A DNA stretch of 64,000 nt from Tricholomella constricta (taxonomy: Eukaryota; Basidiomycota; Agaricomycetes; Agaricales; Lyophyllaceae): contig JAACJP010000006.1 of the NCBI GenBank assembly GCA_013368375.1, forward strand, positions 992,001 to 1,056,000. The letters run 5' to 3'. Made by a program: the position numbers and the translations under genes. Below the pieces are notes generated by a model, which ran no database searches, was not told the origin of the DNA, and saw only the letters and a program-made list of their open reading frames with translations. Below are positions 1 to 8,732 of this stretch, piece by piece (within the stretch, counting starts at the first letter, position 1; the number at the start of each line of letters is the position of its first letter).

Positions 1-480
1 TGTGTAAGAAAAGGTGGCTAATAGAAACAACATGAGTATACCGCACGTCAGAACGCGAAGACTTACTTTGAAAATCTGAGGATGGGTGCCCGCACGCTGT
101 GCCTAGAATAAACGGCGTCAGTAGCGGCACGACGGAAGATAAAAATTCACTACGATCAGCATAAGGGCTTGGGTGCCCCGTGCTGGTGTAAGCAACGGTA
201 ACATTGGCTAAGAGAAACATCATCAGTAAGCAGCGCGTCAGAACACGAAGGCTTACCTTGATAATAAGGGCATCGGCGCCTGTACGTCGCATACGCGATG
301 ATAATCGTGGCTGACAAAAACAACATCAGCAATTTGCACGTCAGTGCACGAAAACTTGCATTATTTGTAATCCATGTATGCGCGCTTGCCCAGTACTGTA
401 GGTTGATAACAGCTGTAAGTTTGGACATCAGCCCATGAGGCGGCGGTCGCTTGAAACGCACCTTTGGGACTTAAGCCACC
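1..480. repeat. degenerate tandem repeats
   Basis: A motif of the form TGGCTAA-AGAAACAACATCAGTA recurs near 14, 205 and 308, each followed by CACGTCAG and then an ACGAA-GCTTAC-like stretch. A second motif, ATAAGGGC-TGGGTGCC, recurs near 160 and 265. The copies are imperfect and unequally spaced, so this reads as an eroded satellite or terminal repeat rather than coding sequence. No convincing protein similarity is visible in it. Confidence 0.4.
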
Positions 481-914
481 ACTAATGACGAAGGCGTGCG
501 CGCCGTAACTTGCCAGCGTAAGATCAACCCCCCCCCCCTCCCCTCGAGGCGCCGTCCCGAGGTCCCGCGTTGCTGAGGGCGAATAAGATGATGAAACGGT
601 GGAGGGATCAGGACTGAGTTGATGTCAAAGGAGGGGGGGTTAGACACTAAGCAACACGGTGGCTCCCTACGAGGTTTGGACTCGCAAGGCGCCGCTAGGC
701 ATGACCACCGTTTGTCTGTGCTGCAACGTCGTGGTCACGAGTAGGAAGTTGAACTTTGACCTCGCCTTCAGGAATCAGAACCAGACACCACGTGACCGTT
801 CCACGGTCACACCTTCGTTGATCTGATCAACATTGATACGTTGACCAATGTACTGTCTATACTTCGAGTCTTCGCCTACAGAACCTCTCCTCTTCCTCAA
901 CGTTAATCTCCACC
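481..914. other. non-coding stretch, nothing recognised
   Basis: It contains a run of cytosines near 529 and otherwise mixed sequence. I see no open coding frame with recognisable similarity, no RNA gene and no repeat boundary. Confidence 0.4.
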
Positions 915-1003
915 ATGGACGAACGATGACCAACTTCATTGTCGTATCCAGCTACCAGCCCCTCGATGTCGACGGCGCAGGCGCGTACGGCGTCGTCTGG
1001 TCA
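915..1003 (+). pseudogene. possible MAP-kinase N-terminal fragment
   Basis: A short open stretch ends in the residues DVDGAGAYGVV, which resembles the glycine-rich nucleotide loop (DVVGEGAYGVV) of fungal Fus3/Kss1-type MAP kinases, with a plausible FxV...Y lead-in. It is followed directly by non-kinase sequence and then by the prenyl-synthase pseudogene. No other kinase motif is visible, so if real it is only a first-exon fragment. It could also be chance similarity. Confidence 0.3.
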
Positions 1004-1043
1004 GTACAATCATCCTGACATCCCGTTGATCCTACCTTGACAC

Positions 1044-1439
1044 GCAAAACCAGTCGCGCAGAACTTCTACGGCGTCCCCGAAACCATAAACGCTGTAAAC
1101 TACGTCTTCTGGCTCGCCTACCGATGACTCATCACCCTCCACGACCAATCCTCCTCCTCCTCCGCCCTCGGCCCATGCCTCGACGCCATTATAATCGGTA
1201 CGCCCACCCCATCCCCTGAGTCACATCTTGCTAACCACAGAGCAAAACCAGTCGCGCAGAACTTCTACGGCGTCCCCGAAACCATAAACGCTGCAAACTA
1301 TGTCTTCTGGCTCGCCTACCAAGAACTCTTCACCCTCCATGACCAATCCTCCTCCTCCTCCGCCCTCGGCCCATGACTCGACGCCATCATAATCGGTACG
1401 CCCACCCCATCCCCTGAGTCACACCTTGCTAACCACAGA
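1044..1439 (+). repeat. 198-bp tandem duplication (exon plus intron)
   Basis: The block starting GCAAAACCAGTCGCGCAG at 1044 repeats at 1242 with few differences, giving two adjacent copies with a 198-bp period. Each copy holds one exon of the prenyl-synthase pseudogene and the following intron, whose acceptor reads CTAACCACAG. The copies have separate lesions: copy 1 has TGA where copy 2 reads QEL, and copy 2 has TGA where copy 1 reads TGC after the serine run. Confidence 0.9.
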
Positions 1440-2331
1440 CTTGTACAGGGGAGCTGCTGTCGCTCCACCGCAGACAAGGCCTCGAAATTCCGCGTTGCGA
1501 TTCGCTCTCGTATCCCGCGGAGGAGGAATATGCAAATACGTATCGATGGCGAACAACAGTAAGTTGCCCCTGAAGGCTGGCCCGCCTTCTCACTCTTGTC
1601 GTTTATTCTAACACTACGTTAGGGACAGAGACGGGCAGACTTCCTGCGCATAGGAATCAACCTAACAACGGCGTGCTTCACCAGCACCGTCGACGTGTAA
1701 ATATCTCATACTCATCTCACTTTTCCTCGCCTCCTACTCACGCACGCATAGCGACTATGTCCGGCTCGTAAACCTTAATCGATATATCTTTTCAGATCCG
1801 AGACAACCTCATGAACCTCTAGAATACGAAGGCAAGTGCCCTTTCTCTACGCGCGCAACGACACGAACGCCTGACAAGTAATGTACGAAAAGAAGTATAT
1901 GTACGTGAAGAAGAAAGGCTTTGCGTAACACCTGACGGAGGGTACATTATCCTTCCCCATAGTACACGCCATCCACGCCAATACCACCAACCGCCAGGTT
2001 CCCGGTACGTTCCTTGCCTCTCCGCCTTCCCTTCCCTTTCCTTCCACCCCTTTCCCTTCCCTTTCCCATCCCTTCCCCGTTGCTCTCCCTCTTTCCCCTG
2101 CCTCTACCCATACTTACAACACCTCCCCAGACATCCTACGGAACGCCCCACCACCTCAACCCTCTAAGTCCACGCCACAAACTACCGGCAGCACAACACC
2201 AGGTCCTTCGCGTACACGCACGGCGTGCTGGAGTCGAAAAGCAGACGCGGGCGGTGATTGGAAGGTTCGCGTTGAATAATATTATGGATCGCTTGCATGT
2301 GGAGGAGGAGGTGCGGCGATGGTTGGCATGA
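1044..2331 (+). pseudogene. decayed geranylgeranyl diphosphate synthase
   Basis: Conserved blocks of fungal GGPP synthases appear in order across several exons and frames: [20 protein letters not shown] (second copy, about 1245), ELLSLHRRQGLEI (about 1446), LRIGINLTTACFTSTVDV (about 1643), IRDNLMNL (about 1796), KKKGFA and TEGTLSFPIVHAI (about 1905-1975), SFAYTHGVLES (about 2206) and a C-terminal DRLHVEEE (about 2290). In the family this enzyme condenses isopentenyl and farnesyl diphosphate to GGPP. Here stops replace glutamine after MNL (TAG) and follow GFA (TAA), frames shift near 2240, and an exon is duplicated. No aspartate-rich DDxxD segment is visible, so the first exons are missing or unrecognisable. 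It is not expected to be functional. Confidence 0.8.
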
Positions 2332-2750
2332 GCCTTGTGTGTTTGGTTGAGGCTTGGATGTACCGTATCCGACAAGCCGGGGAGGGTGGACGTTATGTTT
2401 GCCGTGTAGCCGAATAGGAAGCACTTTAGTTCACTGTATGACTGGGCTAATGCTGTGAGGGACGTACGGCGAACTTTGCGGGCTTTCCATTGGTTTCTCC
2501 CTACCTGATCTCGAATATCGCCGCCCGACAGTAAGATGAGTAATTGAAACATGGCATCAATAACTTGCCAGGCGACACTAGTCCATCTTCAATCCATGGG
2601 CTCATCGTCGGGCATCCACTCATCCAACTTTATAGGCCCGCCTCTACGATGATCGGCAAAGGCGACGGTGCAAGGTGTTCTGCTCTATTTACGCCTGTTG
2701 AGTTGTATCGGGCTTAACTTTGGTCAATCAACTTACATAAATACCACAAC
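2332..2750. other. intergenic, promoter side of the oxygenase gene
   Basis: No supported gene is visible. The stretch between the end of the prenyl-synthase pseudogene and the ATG at 2751 presumably holds the promoter of the downstream gene; a TTTATAGG stretch near 2628 is the only TATA-like sequence I noticed. Confidence 0.35.
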
Positions 2751-4021
2751 ATGGATGACGTTGCTCAATTCCGTGACGCTTTTGCCAAACATCTTTCGTC
2801 TCGTCTCTCTGCTCCCATTACTGCTGAGTCAGAGGCCAATACCGACTTCCATAAATCATCAACTCTTTCCCCGAAAAATCGTATTAGACGGCGCTCTGAT
2901 AAGCAGGATAGTAAGCATCGAGCACTTCAAGTCATCTCGAGAGCATTGCTGAATCCAAGTATGTATGTCATTTCCTGCGTGACATCTACCGTTTTCTCAC
3001 TCTGTGTCCTAGTCTATCTTGACTGGAATATTGAACTCTACGCAGACACGAGACCTGCATTGAGAGCGCAATTGTTCCAACACCGTGAGCTTGGCCGCGT
3101 TGATGCCCCCGCCACTATAGTCGACAAGACGGGGACCATTGTCCTTTGGTACTTACCAAACATATTGCCCAGGAGGATACAAGTACATGGTAAGTTAACC
3201 TTGCCAGCGTCTGCTCACCATTTTTGCTTGAAGGATGAACTTTTCGATGCCGCCACGTTGTTAAATGATCTTTTGCGTGCAAGCGTCAAAGACTCCCGAT
3301 CGTCCAGCTGGCGGGTGGCTGAGGATAGCTACTGCTACCCATCTTTGTCTGAACCCACCGTTACACCAGGTGCTGTCAATTTCTCGTCAGGATGGTATGC
3401 ACAGGGTCATTCAGTGCGTGTATTTTACTACGCATGAGCTTATCATTCACGCCTATCTCGTGAAAGTCAAAGTGCTCTACTCTAAAGCCCTCTTTGAACC
3501 TTAGACAGTCCAGCGCTGCTAATGAGTGGCTTTTAAAGATTGCCCCTGCTGAAGTTATTCTTAATGGCATCCTTTCCATCACCCATCCTCGTCTATACGA
3601 TGATGCCTCTGCAGCTTTAAGCAAGATCCAAGAGCTTCCCGAAACGTGGGACATCGCTTCTCATTGGCCTTCTGTGTACACAGGAATATCGGTTATTGCT
3701 AATCGCTTCACTGTTCCTCATACAGATAGATTCAGCCGCCCCTGCTGGTTTGACTGTCTTGCCAGCATCGGTCCTTTTGAAGCTGCCTACCTTGAATTTC
3801 CGGACATCGGCCTCCGCTTATCGTATCATCCGTGCACTGTTGTGAACCTATGCGGAAATATACTCAGACATAAAATGATGGAGTGGGAGGGCGGGGAGCG
3901 CGTTTGCATGGTGCATTACATGCGCAAGAATGTATTCGATTTTTTGGACTTAAGTGGATCTGGGTGGGTTAGGCAATCTGATTTCGAGGCATTGCACGGA
4001 GACCCAAGGTTTCGCAGTTAG
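2751..4021 (+). CDS. TET/JBP-like 2-oxoglutarate/Fe(II) dioxygenase
   Basis: Exons 2751-2958, 3013-3182, 3234-3413 and 3509-4021 join in frame to a 356-residue protein, with introns of 54, 51 and 95 nt. The C-terminal half has the double-stranded beta-helix signature of the fungal TET/JBP oxygenases: an HTD iron-binding motif near 3719, a WFDCLASIGPF segment, then RLSYHPCTVVNLCGNILRHK with the distal histidine, and an arginine in GERVCM for 2-oxoglutarate. Family members oxidise 5-methylcytosine (or thymine in JBP) in DNA, so a nuclear role is expected. In mushrooms such genes are often carried near KDZ-type DNA transposons; I see no KDZ transposase here. The N-terminus (basic, RRRSDKQDSKHR) has no recognised domain. 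The reading frame looks intact. Confidence 0.8.
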
Positions 4022-4273
4022 ACTTCGTTTCCACGTATCTCGTGCGTTTTTTTTTGCAGCTTTTCACAGGGGTTATTGACGCAGTCATGTATTCTCAGCT
4101 TCCTGAATGATGACGTGAGGATACGGAAAGGGAACGCGCATTGTTGTACTGTGTGGAAAGCTGTTTGTGCAGCACCTAGACCATTAATCTTTAGAAGAGG
4201 AATCTTACGTCCGTTCCCTTCTCTGCTTCTTTACCAGCTCTCTTTCGTCTTCCCCGTGTCTGCTACGCTCAGC

Positions 4274-5195
4274 ATGGATGGTGAGCACCTCACATTTTTT
4301 GTCTGCTTTTCCCTTTATTGTGCGGCTGGTGAATATGCCTCTTGGTCCATTACGCTGATTATCTGGACCATTTGAACATTGCGATCATTTCTTTGAATCG
4401 TGGGTTACATAGAGCGTGACGCTACTTTTCAACACTAACATTGAATGCCCTTAGCGCGCCGTTGATTTTGCATGCCATGTGCCATTCTCTCTTGTTTGCT
4501 AACAATTAATTTTGCTGCTTTCAGACTCTAGTTCTGTCGACGGGACTGCTGCTACGCCTACTGTCGCCATTGATGAGTCTATTGAAGACTTCCCCTCAAT
4601 TGAGTTCATGAGTCAGTCCCTTCATCTGTAAATTTATCCTGCGATTCAGAAGCTTTCCTTAGTCGACATGGATCATGAAATGCAGGGATTTCAAGGCAAT
4701 TTTCAGGCTGGCGAAGAGCTATCCTGCTTCGACGACGATCACCGCGCGGAATGGGAGGGTCAGTCCTCCTGGTTGCCTGGCTGCATTTTCAACACTCATT
4801 ACTCCCGTTGTTTAATCTCCTTGTTTTCAGGCCACATGGATTGGTTGGTAACGCAGCTCATTGATATCACGGAAGACTACGGGGATCTTGAGTGGCTTTG
4901 TCTGTATTGCTTACTACCACCCCCTTGCTTGCGTGGTTCTAGGCCTTACCATTGTCTTTACAGTCTATGACTTCCATCGATGCGAGTACTGCTTGGTTCT
5001 TGGAAGCCATGAATGGTTTTGTCGGGGGCCATTTACCTTCTTATATGAGGATGGCGATTCCTTTTTTGACCGAGAAGGTGCGTTGCAATATTTCAGCATC
5101 TCCCTATCTTCTGATTGCATGGCTCCGCTCATCCTCCCACTGCATGGCTATGTTTTAAAGTTGCTCGTGCAGAGGCAATGGATGTTGACAACTAA
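4274..5195 (+). CDS. small acidic hypothetical protein, multi-exon
   Basis: A spliced model starting ATG-GAT-G at 4274 gives exons 4274-4280, 4525-4611, 4663-4758 and 4831 onward, all in frame with canonical GT..AG introns. The protein is acidic (DDSSSVDG, IDESIEDFPSIEF, CFDDDHRAEWEG, DWLVTQLIDITEDYGDLEWL) and appears to end in an EKEAMDVDN tail at 5195 after a further exon near 4971-5079. The splice between the fourth and fifth exons is not resolved by simple donor and acceptor choices. I do not recognise a family. It lies same-strand, about 250 bp after the TET/JBP-like gene, so the two may travel together. Confidence 0.4.
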
Positions 5196-5805
5196 GTTTG
5201 CAGTGGTGCTTTCCTGAAGTTCGCTTCTTGCATATATTTTTGCTTGCTCTGGACTCAACATAATAAAGCCGGTTGCCAGTGGAATGAAACATACGTATAT
5301 TGTTGAATATGTAGTGATGTAGCAACCCCGTAAAGCTACTTTTACTCAGAACTGAAAGTGAACAAAGCCTTCACGTAGAATCATTGACGCGCTTCTCAGA
5401 CTCTTCGCCGTGGGCGTATCCGTCATGTGATAAGAACAACCAACATTTTGCGCTTCGAAATCCACGCTCTTCTTGACGGTCTATGTCTCCCTCAATGCTG
5501 ACTCTGAGGGTCTTCTCCATTCTATGCGCCTTAGCTTTGCAGCTATGTCTTTTACATGCCTGGTGCTACAAGCCATTTGAGTATGTTCAACCAGTTCTTC
5601 TTTTATAGCTTCTTGTAGCCTGACGTTCTGGCAGCTTTGGTTCGCCTGCCTACCTCTTCCCTGTTCATCACCAGCTAACGATCTTCAAGGACGTCAAGGT
5701 ACGTATGATGTCAATTGGGAGAGTGTTCTTGACCAACATGTTTATTTCTAGAACGCAGATGTTCGGAATGCTAGTCCCTTTTCCTTCGGAAACAGTTCAA
5801 GTTCA
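5196..5805. other. intergenic between acidic gene and Helitron
   Basis: AT-rich 3' flank of the upstream gene (AATAAAG near 5262), then sequence with no recognised coding similarity. The left end of the Helitron probably lies here or slightly downstream, but no terminal TC with supporting structure could be pinned. Confidence 0.3.
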
Positions 5806-5859
5806 ATGCCAAACCAGGTCATCTCTGCCCACCTTGGGTACAAAATAGGCATTATACAC

Positions 5860-5935
5860 CACTATGAGCCTTTGGCTTACCATGCCCATGAGCCTCTGGC
5901 TTACCATCAATTTCATGAGCCTTTGGCTTACTGCA
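5860..5935 (+). repeat. three short tandem copies, TGAGCC-TTGGCTTAC
   Basis: The unit ATGAGCCTTTGGCTTAC occurs at about 5864, 5888 and 5914 with spacers of 7-9 bases. It reads EPLAY in the frame of the long open stretch downstream. It may be a small coding repeat or a chance microsatellite at the start of the Helitron ORF. Confidence 0.6.
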
Positions 5936-6549
5936 TTCCCTACGGGCCTTTCTACCGTATCCTGCACTCCTCGACATCCATCCCATATATACCTCGTACC
6001 TATTTTACTTCTCCACAATTCTCTGTTGGTCCATCTTGTTATGCGCTTTATGCCTACCCTACTTCTGCGTTGCCCTGCTTCCTCCGTAATCTCCAAGCAT
6101 CACGTAACACTTGGATATATCTGTATGATGCGCTCAAAGCCTGGTTCCGTAGCCGTACCTGCCACACGATGGTTTTGCATCACCGTGGATTTGTAAACTG
6201 GTGCATTTTTTCACGTAGCGATTCACGGACAGATGTCAAAAGAACATGCGCTCTTGTTAAGTGGCTTATGCAGCGTGGATTTATGTATAAACACGATTTT
6301 GCCGCTGGATTAGAGCAACACCATGCATGTGAAACTCATGGCTGTCGTCTCAGCGTTGGGTGTGCCTCAGGTTCTGTCCTTGACTGCACTTCTGACCAGC
6401 ATTTACCGTATTTCATATTGCTTGGGGACTGTTTATCTGTTTTAGATTTCTTTCCAAGCATTGGCCATGCTTTCCACGCATATGATTTCTCATCATTATT
6501 TTGGTCGCTTGCTCCCAGCGATTCATTCACCGCAATTTCCACCTTGCCT

Positions 6550-6881
6550 TCTAAGCCGCATTATTCTCATCTGACAGGCGGAGGAAAGTCTGTGAAGAGA
6601 AAAAACCACTTTTTCACTGTCGATGATGTCAAGCTGTTTATAACAAGCGACTTCGTAGGGTCCTCTGAGGATTACACTTTGAAGTTTATTGACCATGTTG
6701 ACAGCATTGGCATTTTGAATTACCCACCCGGAGAGGGCTTTGTGCATGCAAAAATACCCGTACATGAGCTTCCAAAACACATGTCAATGACCAATGTCAA
6801 AAAGGTGGCACGGCTTCACCACGTTTCTCTACCAAGTCGACCTTACGAAGCAGATTTGCTAAGTGCTTTTGACGGCCACGC
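6550..6881 (+). pseudogene. Helitron protein, N-terminal part before the gypsy insertion
   Basis: The open frame reads ...KNHFFTVDDVKLFITSDF... to ...YEADLLSAFDGHA and is then broken by the LTR at 6882. Removing the element and one CACGC copy rejoins it in frame with the sequence from 13274 (GHA then CLSCNLLSTVF). The frame is open upstream to 5806, but the part before 6550 is cysteine- and histidine-rich with no recognised family, so it may not all be coding. Confidence 0.65.
6877..6881. repeat. target site duplication CACGC, left
   Basis: CACGC before the 5' LTR matches CACGC at 13274-13278 after the 3' LTR. The pair restores the Helitron reading frame when one copy and the element are removed. 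Confidence 0.95.
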
Positions 6882-7385
6882 TGTCAGGGGAACTCTCGTT
6901 CACGCTCTCCGACGCTCACAGATCGTTCCCCGACTCACGCGCTCGCCCCTGACTGACCGATCGCGATCCCGACCCGACGCTCCGACCCAAGCGTCGGTGT
7001 ACATACTTACTCACTTCCTGTCGCTTCCCCTCACTCCCCGCGCGCGCCCGACGCCGATCCCGACCACCCGACATCCCGACGTCGGCTGCCCCGCCTCGTG
7101 CCCGTACCCTGGGCCACGAGGATCGGACAGCGTCGGGAACGTGTCCATACACGCGCCGCACACCATTCGTTACTATTACATGTACAGTACACTCTGGAGG
7201 ACCGGCCCTCACGTCCTACACTCGTATATAGTCGGCCCCCTGGCATTTGGGAATCCTTTACACTATTCTCTTCGGATTCCCCCTTGCCAGGTAAGCCTTA
7301 CTTACATTCGTTACTGTACATCAATATAACTTCGGATTCCCCCTTGCCAGTGCGATAGCGCTCCACTGTAAGGGTTGCCCTAACA
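6882..7385 (+). repeat. 5' LTR of gypsy copy 1
   Basis: 504 bp, TG..CA ends. It carries a TATATA box at 7225-7230 and the predicted transcript start at about 7257. A short motif TTCGGATTCCCCCTTGCCAG is repeated at about 7269 and 7331. Confidence 0.95.
7225..7269 (+). promoter_or_regulatory. LTR core promoter and predicted transcript 5' end
   Basis: TATATA at 7225-7230 lies about 30 bases before TTTACACTATTCT at 7257-7269. That sequence is the exact reverse complement of the primer site after the LTR, which supports 7257 as the transcript start and beginning of R. Confidence 0.75.
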
Positions 7386-7387
7386 GC

Positions 7388-7400
7388 AGAATAGTGTAAA
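7388..7400 (+). promoter_or_regulatory. self-priming primer-binding site
   Basis: AGAATAGTGTAAA begins two bases after the 5' LTR. It pairs perfectly over 13 nt with TTTACACTATTCT at 7257-7269, the predicted 5' end of the element's own RNA. No match to a tRNA 3' end is obvious. Tf1 and sushi elements prime reverse transcription this way. Confidence 0.8.
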
Positions 7401-7511
7401 CCGGAGACCCGACGAAACCGACCGATCAGCCTCCGCGCCGAAACACGTGTCTGCTACACGCAACCCGTCCAGCGCGCGCCTGCTCCGATCGTCGCCCAGT
7501 CCCGTCTCGAG

Positions 7512-8732
7512 ATGTCCGACTTCGGTGAATTTGACACGCCTCCGTCTCCTGCTGCGCTCACGCCAGAGGAACGACTGGTGAGCCTTGAAACCGCAATGTC
7601 GGCTCTCTCACAATCCAACACCACCAACTCGGCCACCATGGACCGCATCGCCGCTCTTTTAGATACCATCGTTTTGGGGAACCCCTCCGCTGCCTCCCCA
7701 GCAGCACCTACGACCCCCGCGACGCCGGCGCAGCCCCTGCCGACGTCCCCTCCCCTTCCGCGATCGGGATCGCACATTCGGCCGTCGCCCCCTCCCGTGT
7801 ACGACGGCGCTCGATCGGGCGGCCGCGCCTTCTGGAACGCGTGCCAGCTCTACTTCTCCCTGAGCGTCGGACAGTTCGCCGACGACCACGCCCGAATCAG
7901 CTGGGTGTTGTCATACATGCAACACGGTCGCGCCGCCGACTTCGTCGGTCGGGTCTTTCAGTATGGGTCGGTAAAGCGCGCATTCCCGACCTGGAAGGAC
8001 TTCGCGTCGAACTTCGAAAAGGAGTTCTTCCTGTTCGACGAAGTCGCCGACGCTGCGCTCACCCTTGAGTCGACAGCGTACTTCCAGAATGGGCGCACCA
8101 TCGACGAGTACATCGACTCGTTCAAGGCGCTGTGGATCAAGGCCGACTACCCAGACGGCCGCCATCTGGTCCTCAAATTCCGTCGGGGCATGGACCCGAA
8201 GCTCTCAAGGAGGCTTGGGAGCATCACCACGGGTCGGCCCGACGACTCCAAGATTGAGGACTGGCTAGCGATTGCCCGCTCCCAGGACTTCATCATGAGG
8301 ACCGAGGAGGACTTCCACCGTCGGTCGGCTCCGACAGTTCCGACTGCGAGTCGCCCGACTGCCCCCATTCCGATGCCTGTGGTCGCGCCCATGCTCCGAT
8401 GGCGAACCACTGCCCCACCGACCGCTCCCGTTCGTGTGTCGGCACCGGCGCACTCTCTCAGCACGCCCGTGACGCCGTCTCTTCCCCCAGGTGTCCCTAT
8501 GGACATCGACCGGCTCCGCGGACGTCCTGTTCAGGACGACACCTGTCGTCGATGCAAGCAGCCGGGGCACTTCTGGCGCGACTGCCCAAAGCGCTTTGAC
8601 CTGCGCCACATCATGCCAGAGGAACTGGATGAGCTGATCATGCAGCTACTGGCGCGCAAGGATGCGATCCCAGCTGACCCGACTCCCGAGTCGGCCGACC
8701 CGACCGCCTTGGCCACGGAAGAGGATTTTTAG
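7512..8732 (+). CDS. gag: Gag of gypsy copy 1
   Basis: A 406-residue Gag. The N-terminal third is Ser/Pro-rich, the middle carries a capsid-like retrotransposon gag region (GGRAFWNACQLYFSL, YMQHGRAADF, WKDFASNFEKEFF), and near residue 344 there is one CCHC zinc knuckle, CRRCKQPGHFWRDC. The protein packages RNA in cytoplasmic particles. It ends at a TAG after GAG-GAT-TTT; pol lies in the -1 frame and is open across this stop, so pol is probably made by -1 frameshifting or as a separate product. Confidence 0.92.
   Translation: MSDFGEFDTPPSPAALTPEERLVSLETAMSALSQSNTTNSATMDRIAALLDTIVLGNPSAASPAAPTTPATPAQPLPTSPPLPRSGSHIRPSPPPVYDGARSGGRAFWNACQLYFSLSVGQFADDHARISWVLSYMQHGRAADFVGRVFQYGSVKRAFPTWKDFASNFEKEFFLFDEVADAALTLESTAYFQNGRTIDEYIDSFKALWIKADYPDGRHLVLKFRRGMDPKLSRRLGSITTGRPDDSKIEDWLAIARSQDFIMRTEEDFHRRSAPTVPTASRPTAPIPMPVVAPMLRWRTTAPPTAPVRVSAPAHSLSTPVTPSLPPGVPMDIDRLRGRPVQDDTCRRCKQPGHFWRDCPKRFDLRHIMPEELDELIMQLLARKDAIPADPTPESADPTALATEEDF
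8724..8732 (+). promoter_or_regulatory. candidate -1 frameshift site at gag end
   Basis: The last gag codons are GAT-TTT-TAG. A tRNA on TTT could slip back one base onto another TTT, after which the pol frame reads TTA-GTC-GCA on into pol without a stop. Copy 2 has GGT-TTT-TAA at the same place, so the T5 run followed by A is kept. Confidence 0.55.

Noticed and set aside
2014..2331. Pro-rich open frame as a separate small gene
   Set aside because: Its end matches the C-terminal helix of GGPP synthases and its start is the pyrimidine-rich intron of that pseudogene.
5806..7329. A 507-codon open frame crossing from the Helitron into the gypsy LTR
   Set aside because: The part after 6882 is LTR sequence that stays open by chance; the same translation appears in the 3' LTR at 12770 onward. 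It is not a fusion gene.
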